Shown here piece after piece: positions 53,215 to 62,532 of a stretch of 64,000 nt of DNA; within the stretch, counting starts at the first letter, position 1; every line of letters starts with the position of its first letter. A program made the translations under genes and the position numbers. The stretch is from contig NZ_JNWO01000007.1 of assembly GCF_000716435.1 (NCBI RefSeq), positions 496,001 through 560,000 on the forward strand. Reading direction: 5' to 3'. Below the pieces are notes generated by a model. That model was not told the DNA's origin and searched no databases. It saw nothing but the letters and a program-made list of their open reading frames with translations. This DNA comes from Streptomyces xylophagus (GTDB taxonomy: Bacteria; Actinomycetota; Actinomycetes; Streptomycetales; Streptomycetaceae).

Positions 53215-55293
53215 GTGACAGTCGCCGAGGAAACCGCGCTGCCTTCCGCGCAGCAGCCCCCTGTGCTGGACCCTCGCCGCCGCAACGTCGTCTTCGTGAC
53301 GATCATGCTGGGCATGCTGCTGGCGGCCCTCGACCAGACCATCGTGGGTACGGCCCTGCCGACGATCGTGTCGGACCTGGGCGGTGCCGCGCACATGTCG
53401 TGGGTGGTCACCGCCTATCTGCTGGCCGAGACCGTGGCGACCGTGCTGGTCGGCAAGTTCGGTGACCTGTTCGGCCGCAAGGTGGTCTTCCAGGTCTCGG
53501 CGATCGTGTTCATCACGGGTTCGTTCCTGTGCGGTCTCGCCACCAACATGACGCTGCTGATCGCCTGGCGGGCCGTGCAGGGCATCGGCGCGGGCGGTCT
53601 GATGGTGACGGCGATGGCGCTGATCGCCGACGTCATCCCGCTGCGGGAGCGCGGCAAGTACCAGGGCGCGATCGGCGCGGTGTTCGGCGTGGCCACGGTC
53701 ATCGGGCCGCTCCTGGGCGGCCTGTTCACCGACCACCTCACCTGGCGCTGGGCGTTCTACGTCAACGTCCCCATCGCGATCATCGTGGTCGTCGCGGCGG
53801 CCCGTACCATCCCCGTGGTCAAGTCGGCGATGCGGCCCGTCATCGACTACCTGGGCATCGCGCTCGTCGCGGTCGGCGCGAGCTCGCTGATCCTGGCGAC
53901 GAGTTGGGGCGGCAACCAGTACGCATGGGCTTCGCCGACCATCATCGGCCTGTTCGTCGGCGGCACGGTCGCGCTCGCACTTTTCTGCTGGGTCGAGACC
54001 CGGGCCGAGCAACCCATGCTGCCCATGCGGCTGTTCGCGAACCCGGTGTTCACGGTCTGCTCGATCCTCAGCTTCATCGTCGGTTTCGCGATGCTCGGCG
54101 CGCTGACGTATCTGCCGACCTATCTGCAGTACGTCGACGGCGACTCGGCCACGATCTCCGGTGTGCGGACGCTGCCCCTGGTGATCGGCCTGCTGATCGC
54201 GTCCGTCTTCAGCGGCAACGTGGTCAGCAAGACGGGCCAGTACCGCTACTTCCCCATCGTCGGCTCCCTGGTGATGGGCGTCGGGCTCTATCTGATGTCC
54301 CTCATGGGTCCGGGCACCGGCGCCTGGCTGGAGTCGCTGTACATGTTCGTGCTCGGCACCGGCATCGGGCTGTGCATGCAGGTCCTGACGATCGCCGTGC
54401 AGAACACCGTCGAGTACGTCGACCTCGGCACCGCGACCTCCGGCGTCACCTTCTTCCGTACGCTGGGCAGTTCGTTCGGCACCGCCGTCTTCGGCACGAT
54501 CTACACCAACAGCCTGGGCCCCAATCTCCGCGACGGAATCGCTTCGGCCGCGAGAACCAGCGCACTGGACCCGGCCATGCTCACCAAGGCGGCAACCAGC
54601 CCCCAGGGCCTGCACAAACTGCCGGCCGCCGCAGCGGCTCCGATCATCAACGCCTACGCGGACACCATCCAGACGGTGTTCCGGTGGGCGGTCCCGGTCG
54701 CGGTGATCGGCTTCGTCGTCGCCCTGTTCCTCAAGCAGGTCGAGCTGCGGGACAGCGCGCGGATGGGCTCCACCGACATGGGAGAGGGCTTCGCGTCACC
54801 GCGCGGCGCGGACTCGCAACGGCTCCTCGAAGCCGCTGTGGGCAAGGTCATCGGCAGCACGGACCTCGACACCGCGCGGCGGATCATCACCGGCTCCGAC
54901 ACCCGGCTGGACATCGCCGGCGCCTGGGCCGTGATGCAGGTCGAACTGTTCGGCAGGCTGGTCGGCCACGCGAGCCTCGGCCTGATCGCCGCCCGCCGGC
55001 ACATGCCGCCGGAGGTGCTCCTCCCGGTCTTCGACCGCATGGTCCAGGAGGGCTACCTGACCCGCGACGGCAACCTCCTCTCCCACACCGCCGCGGGCGA
55101 ACGCGAGGCCGAGGTCATCGGCAAGGCGTGGGGCACCTGGCTGGAGGAACGGGTGCAGCAGGACATCGGCCGCCCGTCGGGCGAGGACCTCCGCGCCGCG
55201 GTCGACTCCATCGCCAAGCGGCTCCTGGTGGAGGACCTGAGCAGTGGACTGCCGCAGCGTCCGGCGGAGTTGGCGGGGAGCGCCCACTCCTGA
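53215..55293 (+). CDS. DHA2-type MFS exporter with C-terminal winged-helix domain
   Basis: A 692-residue protein. Residues about 20-520 are a 14-helix EmrB/QacA-type drug exporter: [22 protein letters not shown] (motif D1), [10 protein letters not shown] (motif A), [20 protein letters not shown] (motif C). From about 542 a soluble domain follows with helix-rich sequence and a winged-helix look: [54 protein letters not shown], resembling a MarR or similar DNA-binding or dimerisation module. GTG start 53215 with AAAGTGA upstream. Confidence 0.87.
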   Translation: MTVAEETALPSAQQPPVLDPRRRNVVFVTIMLGMLLAALDQTIVGTALPTIVSDLGGAAHMSWVVTAYLLAETVATVLVGKFGDLFGRKVVFQVSAIVFITGSFLCGLATNMTLLIAWRAVQGIGAGGLMVTAMALIADVIPLRERGKYQGAIGAVFGVATVIGPLLGGLFTDHLTWRWAFYVNVPIAIIVVVAAARTIPVVKSAMRPVIDYLGIALVAVGASSLILATSWGGNQYAWASPTIIGLFVGGTVALALFCWVETRAEQPMLPMRLFANPVFTVCSILSFIVGFAMLGALTYLPTYLQYVDGDSATISGVRTLPLVIGLLIASVFSGNVVSKTGQYRYFPIVGSLVMGVGLYLMSLMGPGTGAWLESLYMFVLGTGIGLCMQVLTIAVQNTVEYVDLGTATSGVTFFRTLGSSFGTAVFGTIYTNSLGPNLRDGIASAARTSALDPAMLTKAATSPQGLHKLPAAAAAPIINAYADTIQTVFRWAVPVAVIGFVVALFLKQVELRDSARMGSTDMGEGFASPRGADSQRLLEAAVGKVIGSTDLDTARRIITGSDTRLDIAGAWAVMQVELFGRLVGHASLGLIAARRHMPPEVLLPVFDRMVQEGYLTRDGNLLSHTAAGEREAEVIGKAWGTWLEERVQQDIGRPSGEDLRAAVDSIAKRLLVEDLSSGLPQRPAELAGSAHS

Positions 55294-55336
55294 AAACCGG
55301 GTGACGCAGGGGCCGGGCGGGCGCGACACTCACGGC

Positions 55337-55834
55337 ATGTCCTCCGCCCCGGTCCGCTTCCGCGATCCGCGCAGCACCAAGTACGACTTCCTGGACTCGA
55401 TGCTGGTGCGGTGCCCGCGCTGCGAGCGGATCGCCCATGTCGTACAGCAGCCGTGCCAGGAGCCGAACCCGGCGTTGTTCGCGCCGAGGCACCTCGTCTG
55501 CCGAAGCTGCGGCCTGTCGCGGACCTGCGCGGGCCGCAGCTTCTCCCTCCGGTACGGTTCTGCGGACCTCGCCCGAGATCCCTACTTCCACGTGCCCCTG
55601 TGGCTGCAGACGCGGACCCGGCACGGCGGTCTGTGGGCCTACAACCTCGCCCACCTGGACCTGATCAGCCGGTTCGTCGCCGCCGACCTGCGCGAACGCG
55701 CGCCCTGGTACGAGACCGGCCGCAAGATGACACTGGTCGCCCGCCTCCCGGCCTGGATGAAGAGCGCCAAGAACCGGGACGAGGTACTGCGCGCGGTGGA
55801 CCGTCTCCGGGCCACGGTCATCGCTCCGGGCTGA
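55337..55834 (+). CDS. Zinc-ribbon protein, function unknown
   Basis: A 165-residue protein with a CxxC...CxxC zinc ribbon (CPRCERIAHV; CRSCGLSR) followed by YGSADLARDPYFHVPLWLQTRTRHGGLWAYNLAHLDLI. Family unknown to me by name; common in Streptomyces as a short TFIIB-ribbon-like protein. Its 3' end overlaps the convergent cobK gene by 17 bases. Confidence 0.75.
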   Translation: MSSAPVRFRDPRSTKYDFLDSMLVRCPRCERIAHVVQQPCQEPNPALFAPRHLVCRSCGLSRTCAGRSFSLRYGSADLARDPYFHVPLWLQTRTRHGGLWAYNLAHLDLISRFVAADLRERAPWYETGRKMTLVARLPAWMKSAKNRDEVLRAVDRLRATVIAPG

Positions 55835-56567
55835 GACCCAGCCGCTCCAGCACCCCACCCACATCGGGCACCGCGCGCACACCGTCCGGCAACCGCGGTC
55901 GTCGTACGACCACGACCGGAACGCCCGCTTCCCGCGCGGCGGTCAGTTTGGCCGCCGTCGCCGCTCCCCCGCTGTCCTTCGTGACGACGACGTCGATCCG
56001 GTGCGCGCGCAACAGCGCCGCCTCGTCGGCCACTGTGAACGGCCCGCGTGCCAGCAGCACTTCGGCATCCGGCGGCATCGGAGGCTCGGGCGGCTCCACC
56101 GACCGTACGACGAAGTGCAGTTGGGCGAGGTGAGCGAAGGCGGCGAGCCCGAGGCGTCCGGTGGTGAGCAGGACGCGCCGACCGAGTCCGGGCAGCACGT
56201 CCGCGGCCTCCGCCAGCGAGTCGACCGGGTGCCAGCGGTCTCTGGGTCCCGGCCGCCAGCCGGGCCTGCGCAGTACGACGACGGGCAGTCCGGTCGCCGT
56301 CGCGGCTCGCGCCGCGTTCGCGGTGATCGACTCGGCGAAAGGGTGCGTGGCGTCGACGACAGCGTCCACGCGATGCTCCCGCAGCCACGCGGCCAGCCCC
56401 TCGGCCCCGCCGAACCCACCGATCCGTACGTCACCGGCCAGTGCCCCCGGCCGCGAGACCCGGCCGGCGAGGGAGGTGGTCACCCTGACCCCGGGCCTGG
56501 CCGCCAGCTCGGCGGCCAGTTCACGCGCCTCGGTGGTGCCGCCGAGGACCAGGATGTGCGAGGCCAT
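55818..56567 (-). CDS. cobK: Precorrin-6A reductase
   Basis: A 249-residue CobK/CbiJ. HILVLGGTTEARELAAELA, VDATHPFAESITANA, RVLLTTGRLGLAAF and VVTKDSGGAATAAKLTAA are characteristic. It reduces precorrin-6A to 6B with NADPH, the step after CobF. ATG 56567 is preferred to the GTG at 56588 as family homology starts at ILVLGGT. Confidence 0.92.
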   Translation of the reverse strand: MASHILVLGGTTEARELAAELAARPGVRVTTSLAGRVSRPGALAGDVRIGGFGGAEGLAAWLREHRVDAVVDATHPFAESITANAARAATATGLPVVVLRRPGWRPGPRDRWHPVDSLAEAADVLPGLGRRVLLTTGRLGLAAFAHLAQLHFVVRSVEPPEPPMPPDAEVLLARGPFTVADEAALLRAHRIDVVVTKDSGGAATAAKLTAAREAGVPVVVVRRPRLPDGVRAVPDVGGVLERLGLSPER

Positions 56568-56609
56568 GGGGTGAGCGTACGAGGTCACGGGTCCGAGGAG
56601 TCGGTGGCG

Positions 56610-57395
56610 TCAGCGGAGGAGCAGCTGGAGGCCGCCCACGATCGTCGCCGCGATCACGAGTTGCTCGAACAGTCGCTGGTTGATTCGGTTCACAGCCCAT
56701 TTGCCGATCAACGCACCGGGTACGACGAATGCCGCGAGCGCCGCGTCAAGGAGGAGCGAGTGGCCGTCGATGAGGCCGAGGCCGACGCTGAAGGGCACCT
56801 TGGTCACGTTGACGATGAGGAAGAAGAACGCCGAGGTGCCGAGGAAACCCAGTTTCCGGAAGCCCGCGGAGAGCAGGTACATCGACATCACCGGGCCGCC
56901 GGCGTTGGCGACCATCGTGGTGAAGCCGCCGAGCACACCGTACGAGCGGGCCTTCGCCCGCCCGGACCTGGTGACGACCGAGTCCGGCTCGTCGTCTGCC
57001 CCGGCCCCGGCCTCCGCCTTGCGCCGGCGCCACAGGGTGACCCCGGCCATGAACAGCAGGATCGCGCCGATCGACGTCCGTACGACCGCGTCGTCGGCCC
57101 ACACCAGGAACAGCGTCCCGATCACGACTCCCGCCGCGACCGCCGGGAACAGCCGCCACAGCGTGGGCCAGTGGGCGTGCCGTCGGTAGGTGAGGACGGC
57201 GAGCATGTCGCCGACGATCAGGATCGGGAGCAGTACGCCGGTGGAGGCGCGGGCGGGCAGGACAGCCGCGAAGATCGCGAGGCTGACCGTGTTGGCCCCG
57301 CTCACGGCGGTCTTGGAGAAGCCGACGAGCAGGGCCGCGGCGGCGAGCGCGGCGAATTCCCAGCCGGATATGTGCCAGAGCGTCATCGTGTTCAT
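56610..57395 (-). CDS. TauE/SafE-type membrane permease
   Basis: A 261-residue polytopic protein of the sulfite/organosulfonate exporter group, about eight membrane segments. Characteristic stretches: LLVGFSKTAVSGANTVSLAIFAAVLPARASTGVLLPILIVGD and GFTTMVANAGGPVMSMYLLSAGF, giving the two half-repeats of the family. Substrate unknown, possibly sulfite or an organic anion. Divergent from the lipase gene, with an inverted repeat upstream. Confidence 0.88.
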   Translation of the reverse strand: MNTMTLWHISGWEFAALAAAALLVGFSKTAVSGANTVSLAIFAAVLPARASTGVLLPILIVGDMLAVLTYRRHAHWPTLWRLFPAVAAGVVIGTLFLVWADDAVVRTSIGAILLFMAGVTLWRRRKAEAGAGADDEPDSVVTRSGRAKARSYGVLGGFTTMVANAGGPVMSMYLLSAGFRKLGFLGTSAFFFLIVNVTKVPFSVGLGLIDGHSLLLDAALAAFVVPGALIGKWAVNRINQRLFEQLVIAATIVGGLQLLLR

Positions 57396-57413
57396 GCGAG
57401 GACCGATGGTATG

Positions 57414-57437
57414 TCCTTACATCCGGCCGCGTAAGGA
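57414..57437. promoter_or_regulatory. Inverted repeat TCCTTAC-N10-GTAAGGA
   Basis: Perfect 7-bp arms (57414-57420, 57431-57437) in the 165-base divergent gap between the TauE-type permease and lipase genes, 19 bases from the permease ATG. Looks like an operator; no regulator assigned. Confidence 0.45.
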
Positions 57438-57560
57438 GTGTCTCGGCAGGTGGCCCCTGCACTGTCGAGAGCCGACGGAAGTGCCGGTAGCGTTCCACCG
57501 GCACCACCACGTGGAAAGATCCCCCGGAACCGCGACCTTCCCGACACCTCCGGAGGACAC

Positions 57561-58385
57561 ATGGCCGACACCCGCGAGCACGTCCTCACGGGCACCCTGG
57601 GCACGATCACCGCACGCGAGTGGCCGCACGAGCACCCTCGGTACATCGCCCTCGTCGCGCACGGGTACGGCGAACACATCGGCCGGTACGCCGAGTTGGC
57701 CGCCGTACTGCGGACGCACGGCGCGGCCGTCCACGGTCCCGACCACCAGGGACACGGCGGGTCGGCCGGTGAGCGCGCGCTGATCGAGGACTTCGAGGAC
57801 GTGGTCACGGACCTGCACACCGTCGCCGACCTGGCCCGCGCCAGGCACCCCGGCGTCCCCCTCGTCCTGATCGGCCACTCCATGGGCGGCCTGATCGCCT
57901 CCCGTTTCGCGCAGCGCCACGGCGACGAGCTCGCCGCGCTCGTGCTGTCCGGGCCGGTGATCGGCACCTGGGAACTGCCGGGCCGACTGCTCGAACTCGC
58001 CGAGATCCCCGACATCCCGATCAACCCGACCGCGCTCTCCCGCGACCCGGGCGTCGGTACGGCGTACGCGGCGGATCCGCTGGTCTGGCACGGCCCGATG
58101 AAGCGGCCGACGCTGGAGGCCTTCGCCCGCACCCTGGGGACCGTCTCAGAGTCGGGGGACATCGGCCCTCTCCCCCTGCTCTGGCTGCACGGCAGCGACG
58201 ACCGGCTCGTCCCGCTCGCCGGGAGCCGTGTCGGCGTCGAGCGGTTGAGCGGCGGTGAGTTGACCGAACGCGTCTATCCGGGCGCCCGGCACGAGGTGTT
58301 CCACGAGACGAACCGGGCGGAGGTCTTCGCGGACCTGATCCGTTTCCTGGACGGCGTGTTGGAGGGCACCACCCGGTCGGCATGA
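57561..58385 (+). CDS. Alpha/beta hydrolase, monoacylglycerol-lipase-like
   Basis: A 274-residue serine hydrolase: AHGYGEHIGRYAELA (33-47), DHQGHGGSAG, GHSMGG with Ser107, Asp in LHGSDDRLVP and His in YPGARHEVFHE. This is the Hydrolase_4 group (monoglyceride lipases). Cytosolic, no signal peptide. GGAGG before the ATG. Confidence 0.9.
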   Translation: MADTREHVLTGTLGTITAREWPHEHPRYIALVAHGYGEHIGRYAELAAVLRTHGAAVHGPDHQGHGGSAGERALIEDFEDVVTDLHTVADLARARHPGVPLVLIGHSMGGLIASRFAQRHGDELAALVLSGPVIGTWELPGRLLELAEIPDIPINPTALSRDPGVGTAYAADPLVWHGPMKRPTLEAFARTLGTVSESGDIGPLPLLWLHGSDDRLVPLAGSRVGVERLSGGELTERVYPGARHEVFHETNRAEVFADLIRFLDGVLEGTTRSA

Positions 58386-58449
58386 CCGTGCCAAACTTCT
58401 CGCACGACCCGTCGGAGTCGTCGGGCACAGCCGAGCAGAGGAGCGTCGC

Positions 58450-59262
58450 GTGACCGGGACAGAACCGGCCGTCCAGCGGATCGACACATCGAAGCCGCAT
58501 CCGGCCCGGGTGTACGACTGGTTCCTCGGCGGCAAGGACAACTACCCGGTCGACGAGCAACTCGGCAGGCAGATCACGGCACTTGACCCGGGTGCCCCAC
58601 GGACCGCGCGGGCCAACCGCTGGTTCATGCAGCGGGCGACGCGGCTGGTCGCCCGGCAGTCGGGCATCCGCCAGTTCCTGGACGTCGGCACCGGAATACC
58701 GACCGCGCCCAACCTCCACCAGATCGCCCAGTCCACCGCGCCGGACGCGCGGGTCGTGTACGTCGACAACGACCCGATCGTCCTCGCCCACGCCGCGGCA
58801 CTGCTGCGCGGCACCCCCGAGGGTGCGACGGAGTACCTCCAGGCCGACGCCCGCGAACCGCTCACGATCCTCCAACAGGCCGCCCGCGTCCTCGACTTCG
58901 ACCGCCCGGTCGCCCTGTCCCTCATCGCCCTGCTGCACTTCATCCCGGACGCGGACGGCGCGCACGAGCTGGTGGACACCCTCATCGACGCGCTGGCGCC
59001 GGGCAGTTGTCTGGTGCTGTCCGCGATGACCGCCGACTTCGAGCCGGAGAAGGTGGAGCGGGGCATCGCCGCGTACGCGGCGGGCGGGGTGACGCTGGTG
59101 GCCCGCTCGCACACCGAAGTCAGCAGCTTCTTCAAGGGACTTGAGCCGGTCGAACCAGGCATCGTGTCCGTGGCGGACTGGCATCCCGAACTCGCGGAGG
59201 GCGAGACGCCACTCGGCGAGGGCCCGATCTCGCTGTACGGCGGCGTCGGCTTCAAGGCCTGA
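58450..59262 (+). CDS. SAM-dependent methyltransferase (DUF574 type)
   Basis: A 270-residue protein: HPARVYDWFLGGKDNYPVDE at the N-terminus, SAM loop FLDVGTGIPTAPN, VVYVDNDPIVLAHA and HFIPDADGAHELVDTL. Abundant family in Streptomyces with unknown substrates. Start GTG or ATG choice: GTG at 58450 with GAGG nearby. Confidence 0.9.
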   Translation: MTGTEPAVQRIDTSKPHPARVYDWFLGGKDNYPVDEQLGRQITALDPGAPRTARANRWFMQRATRLVARQSGIRQFLDVGTGIPTAPNLHQIAQSTAPDARVVYVDNDPIVLAHAAALLRGTPEGATEYLQADAREPLTILQQAARVLDFDRPVALSLIALLHFIPDADGAHELVDTLIDALAPGSCLVLSAMTADFEPEKVERGIAAYAAGGVTLVARSHTEVSSFFKGLEPVEPGIVSVADWHPELAEGETPLGEGPISLYGGVGFKA

Positions 59263-59333
59263 GACGCCGGCACCCATGCCGATTTGCCACCGGGGCCCGG
59301 CAGTTGATCGGGTGCGGCCGGTTTCCCGAGCCG

Positions 59334-59837
59334 TCAGGCGGAGGCTTCGAGGTCCACGGCGGCCTCGGCGTGGGTGACGAAGTCGTCGACCAGCCGGTGG
59401 AAGAGCGCCGCGAGGTGCCGTAGGTCCTCGGAGGACCAGTGGGCCAGCGCCATCTCCATGCCGCGGCGACTCGCGTCCCGTATGCGAGTGACGGCGGCCA
59501 GTCCGCTGTCGGTGAGCTGGACGCGCTGAGCACGGCCGTCGTCGGGGTCCGGGATTCGGATCACATGGCCGAGTTGCTCCAACTGCCGTAGCTGGCGCGT
59601 GACATGAGAGGCCTCCACCGACATCCGGACGGCCAGCACGCCGGGGCGCATCGGCTCGCTCTCGGCGATGTAGCGGAGGATCGCCACGGCGGCCCGGTCC
59701 AGCGGCAGCCCGGCGAGCGCCATCAGACGCTCGTGCTGCCGGGCCCGCCCGGCCAGGTAGGCGATCCGGGTGAGGACCCGCTCGATCTCGACTACGTCCG
59801 CCGGAACGGGTGGCGGCGCGGGTGGCGGTGTGGACAT
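59334..59837 (-). CDS. MarR-family transcriptional regulator
   Basis: A 167-residue MarR protein. Winged helix: AILRYIAESEPMRPGVLAVRMSVEASHVTRQLRQLEQLGHVIRIP DPDDGRAQ with the wing Asp-Arg typical of the family. N-terminus Pro-rich. Divergent from the alcohol dehydrogenase gene; three 19-bp operator copies lie between, the first 20 bases before its own ATG, so it is surely autoregulated. Two more copies precede the MFS gene at 62533. Probable sensor of a toxic small molecule. Confidence 0.92.
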   Translation of the reverse strand: MSTPPPAPPPVPADVVEIERVLTRIAYLAGRARQHERLMALAGLPLDRAAVAILRYIAESEPMRPGVLAVRMSVEASHVTRQLRQLEQLGHVIRIPDPDDGRAQRVQLTDSGLAAVTRIRDASRRGMEMALAHWSSEDLRHLAALFHRLVDDFVTHAEAAVDLEASA

Positions 59838-59856
59838 GCGTCCACCGTAACAGCTA

Positions 59857-59931
59857 CTTGCCTGAGTTAAGCAAGGTCGAAACGGTTGCTTGACTTAAGT
59901 AACGCATTTATGGTTGCCTAACTCAAGCAAG
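59857..59931. promoter_or_regulatory. Three MarR operators, 28-bp spaced, on the alcohol dehydrogenase promoter
   Basis: CTTGCCTGAGTTAAGCAAG (59857-59875), GTTGCTTGACTTAAGTAAC (59885-59903) and GTTGCCTAACTCAAGCAAG (59913-59931), starting exactly 28 bases apart. The plus-strand promoter TTGCTT (59886-59891) N17 TATGGT (59909-59914) is built into the second site and the edge of the third. The other 158 bases up to 60089 are GC-rich leader without visible structure. Confidence 0.85.
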
Positions 59932-60089
59932 TCCAGAGCCGGGGTCACCGAAGCGGAGGTGTCCCCGTCGCGCCGTACGCCGTGGGGACGGAGTATGGCG
60001 CCGTCACCGGTCCCGGCGGCCGGAGTACTCCCCCCGTCCGCCGCCGGGGCCGGTGACACCCCTCACGCACATGGAAAGCGAGTCCCCTC

Positions 60090-61127
60090 ATGGCCACGAT
60101 GAAGTCCGTGCAGACCGGCGCCGTAGACAAGATCGACGTGGTGGACGTCGAGCGTCCGGTGCCCGGGCCCAAGGACGCCCTCATGAAGATCCGCGCCTGC
60201 GGGATCTGCGGCACCGACACCTTCTTCCTCCACATCGGCGGCGGCCCGTTCGGAGCCGGTGGCGCCATGGTCCCGGTCCCCCTCGGCCACGAGCCGGCCG
60301 GGGAGATCGTCGAGGTCGGTGCGGAGGTCGAGGGCTTGAAGGCCGGTGACCGGGTGGTCGTCAACCCGCAGGGTGCGCCCTCCGGGATCATCGGCTGCGG
60401 CGGCAAGCACGGCGCCATGAGCGACTACCTCCTGCTGGAGGACTGCGAGATCGGCAAGAGCGTCACCGTGTTCCCCGACAGCGTGCCCTTCGACGTCGCC
60501 GCCCTCAACGAGCCGATGGCGGTGGCCCGGCACGCCGTCAACCGTTCCGGGGCGGAACCCGGCGACAAGGTCGTCATCTTCGGTGCCGGGCCCATCGGTC
60601 TGGGCGCGGCGATCTGGCTGAAGCTGCGCGGGGTCGAGCACGTCGTCGTCGCCGACGTCATCGCCTCGCGCCTGGAGACGGCGCTCGCCGTCGGCGCGGA
60701 CGCCGTGATCAACTCCGCCGAGGAGGACGTGACTTCGCGGCTGACCGAGTTGCACGGCCAGGCCGCCAACGCGCTCGGCCAGCCCCGCCCGGGCACCGAC
60801 ATCTACATCGACGCCGCCGGCGTCGCCGCGGTCGTCAACACCACGGTCGACTCCGCGAAGTGGGGCGCCAAGCTGGTCATGGTCGCCGTACAGAAGAAGG
60901 GCGCCGACATCGACCTCGGCGGGATGCTGCGCAGCGAGCTGACACTGATCGCCTCGCAGGGCTACCCCACCGAGATCTTCGAGGTCACGCGGGAGATCGT
61001 CGAGCACCACGAGCGGTTCGCCAAGCTGATCAGCCACCGTGTGCCCTTCGCCGAGGTCGAGGACGCCTTCGAGCTCGCGCTGACGCCGGGCGCGGCGGAG
61101 AAGATCGTCGTCACCTTCGACGAGTAG
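60090..61127 (+). CDS. Zinc-dependent alcohol dehydrogenase (medium-chain)
   Basis: A 345-residue MDR enzyme: catalytic-zinc motifs CGICGTD and GHEPAGEIVEVG; cofactor loop IFGAGPIGLGAA, then VVADVIASRLETA, where Asp after strand 2 favours NAD. The structural zinc loop with four cysteines is not obvious (NPQGAPSGIIGCGGKHG), as in sorbitol/threonine-type or non-structural-zinc members. Under the MarR-operator promoter, so it probably detoxifies or turns over an inducing alcohol or aldehyde. Confidence 0.9.
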   Translation: MATMKSVQTGAVDKIDVVDVERPVPGPKDALMKIRACGICGTDTFFLHIGGGPFGAGGAMVPVPLGHEPAGEIVEVGAEVEGLKAGDRVVVNPQGAPSGIIGCGGKHGAMSDYLLLEDCEIGKSVTVFPDSVPFDVAALNEPMAVARHAVNRSGAEPGDKVVIFGAGPIGLGAAIWLKLRGVEHVVVADVIASRLETALAVGADAVINSAEEDVTSRLTELHGQAANALGQPRPGTDIYIDAAGVAAVVNTTVDSAKWGAKLVMVAVQKKGADIDLGGMLRSELTLIASQGYPTEIFEVTREIVEHHERFAKLISHRVPFAEVEDAFELALTPGAAEKIVVTFDE

Positions 61128-61136
61128 GGGCAGGCG

Positions 61137-61170
61137 CGCCGGTTCCCGCCATGCGCGGTGGGAACCGGCG
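61137..61170 (+). terminator. Hairpin after the alcohol dehydrogenase gene
   Basis: CGCCGGTTCCC (61137-61147) and GGGAACCGGCG (61160-61170) pair perfectly; three more pairs inside (one G-U) leave an ATGCGC loop. No T-run. Lies ten bases after the stop, so the kinase may be transcribed by readthrough only. Confidence 0.7.
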
Positions 61171-61205
61171 GGCGCCGGCCCTCTCGGACAGGAACCCCCC
61201 ACGCC

Positions 61206-62426
61206 ATGATCCACAGCCTGCAGCGGGTGCTGCGCTGCCATCCCCGTACCGTCGACCTGGTCGTCGCCGCCGCGCTCTTCGCCTGCTCCTTCCCGGGCAG
61301 TGTGATGACGCTCCCGGGCCACGACCTCGAAGTCCCGTGGTGGCCCGGCGTGTTGGTCGCGGCTGTCTCCTCGCTCGCCCTGCTGTGGCGGCGCACCCTG
61401 CCGCGCACCACGGTGGTGGTCACCCTGTGCTGCGCCATGGCCGTGGCCGCGCTCGGGTACATCCTCACGGTCCTGGTGATCGGACCGCTGATGGTCGCGC
61501 TCTACACGCTGGCCCTGCGCTCCGACCGGACCACCGCGAACGTCTTCACCGCCTCCGGCATCGCCCTGCTGGCCGGCACGTCCCTCGTCGTAGGGCCTGA
61601 CAACGAGCCGCTGGTCCTGAAACTGCTCGGCCCGGCCTTCTGGCTGCTGCTGCCGACCTCGCTCGGCACCACGACCCGGCTCCGCGCGGCCTGCCTGGAG
61701 GCCGTGCGGGCACGTGCCGAGCACGCGGAACGGACCCGGGAGCAGGAGGCACGGCACCGTGTCACCGAGGAACGCATGCGGATCGCCCGGGACCTCCACG
61801 ACGTCGTCGCCCATCACCTCGTCCTGGCCAACCTCCAGGCCGGTACGGTCGTACGGCTGATGCGCAGCCGGCCCGAGGAGGCCGAGCGGATCGCCGGTGA
61901 ACTCGCCGGCACCACCCTGTCGGCCGTACGCGAACTCAAGGCCACCGTCGGCCTGTTGCGTCACGCGGACGACTCGGAGACTCCAGCGGGGCCCGCACCC
62001 GGTCTGGCCCAACTGGCAGATCTGGCAGCCTCGTTCGAGCCCGCCGGGTTGTCCGTCACCGTCAACACCGAAGGCAGGCAACGGCCGTTGTCCGCCGGTG
62101 CGGACCTCACGGCGTACCGCATCGTGCAGGAAGCGCTCACCAACGTGACCAAGCACGCGGGCGCCGGTTCGGCCGAGGTGCGGCTGACCTACTCGCACGA
62201 CCGGCTGGGCATCACCGTCACGGATCACGGCGGTACGGCGGCACCCTCGTCCCCCGCGCCCCCCGCGTCCGGCAGCGGGTACGGCGTGATCGGCATGCGG
62301 GAGCGTGCGCTCTCCGCCGGGGGCCGACTTCGCGCAGGTCACCGGCCCGAGGGTGGCTTCGAGGTCGTCACCGAACTGCCGTTGCTCTCCCCCGCCCAGC
62401 CTCACACCCAGAATGCACTTGCTTAA
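61206..62426 (+). CDS. Two-component sensor histidine kinase (HisKA_3), orphan
   Basis: A 406-residue kinase. About four to five membrane segments in residues 17-150, a coiled linker, phosphoacceptor His198 in RIARDLHDVVAHHLVLAN, then the ATPase domain with YRIVQEALTNVTKHAG (N box), ITVTDHGG and GYGVIGMRERALSAGGRL (G box). NarL-type sensors normally have a response regulator alongside; none is present here. Its last codons contain the next promoter's -35 and a MarR operator. Confidence 0.9.
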   Translation: MIHSLQRVLRCHPRTVDLVVAAALFACSFPGSVMTLPGHDLEVPWWPGVLVAAVSSLALLWRRTLPRTTVVVTLCCAMAVAALGYILTVLVIGPLMVALYTLALRSDRTTANVFTASGIALLAGTSLVVGPDNEPLVLKLLGPAFWLLLPTSLGTTTRLRAACLEAVRARAEHAERTREQEARHRVTEERMRIARDLHDVVAHHLVLANLQAGTVVRLMRSRPEEAERIAGELAGTTLSAVRELKATVGLLRHADDSETPAGPAPGLAQLADLAASFEPAGLSVTVNTEGRQRPLSAGADLTAYRIVQEALTNVTKHAGAGSAEVRLTYSHDRLGITVTDHGGTAAPSSPAPPASGSGYGVIGMRERALSAGGRLRAGHRPEGGFEVVTELPLLSPAQPHTQNALA

Positions 62427-62464
62427 CTCAATCAATCTCATTATGGTTGAGTGAGTCAAGCAAG
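62418..62464. promoter_or_regulatory. Two MarR operators, 28-bp spaced, on the MFS promoter
   Basis: CTTGCTTAACTCAATCAAT (62418-62436) and GTTGAGTGAGTCAAGCAAG (62446-62464), again 28 bases apart. The promoter TTGCTT (62419-62424) N17 TATGGT (62442-62447) is identical in hexamers and spacing to that of the alcohol dehydrogenase gene. The -35 overlaps the end of the kinase gene. Confidence 0.85.
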
Positions 62465-62532
62465 TCGGCTTGCCGTTGATCGTCGTCACTCGTCCCTGAT
62501 CGTCACAGCTCGTTCCCGATGGAGGCACTGCC

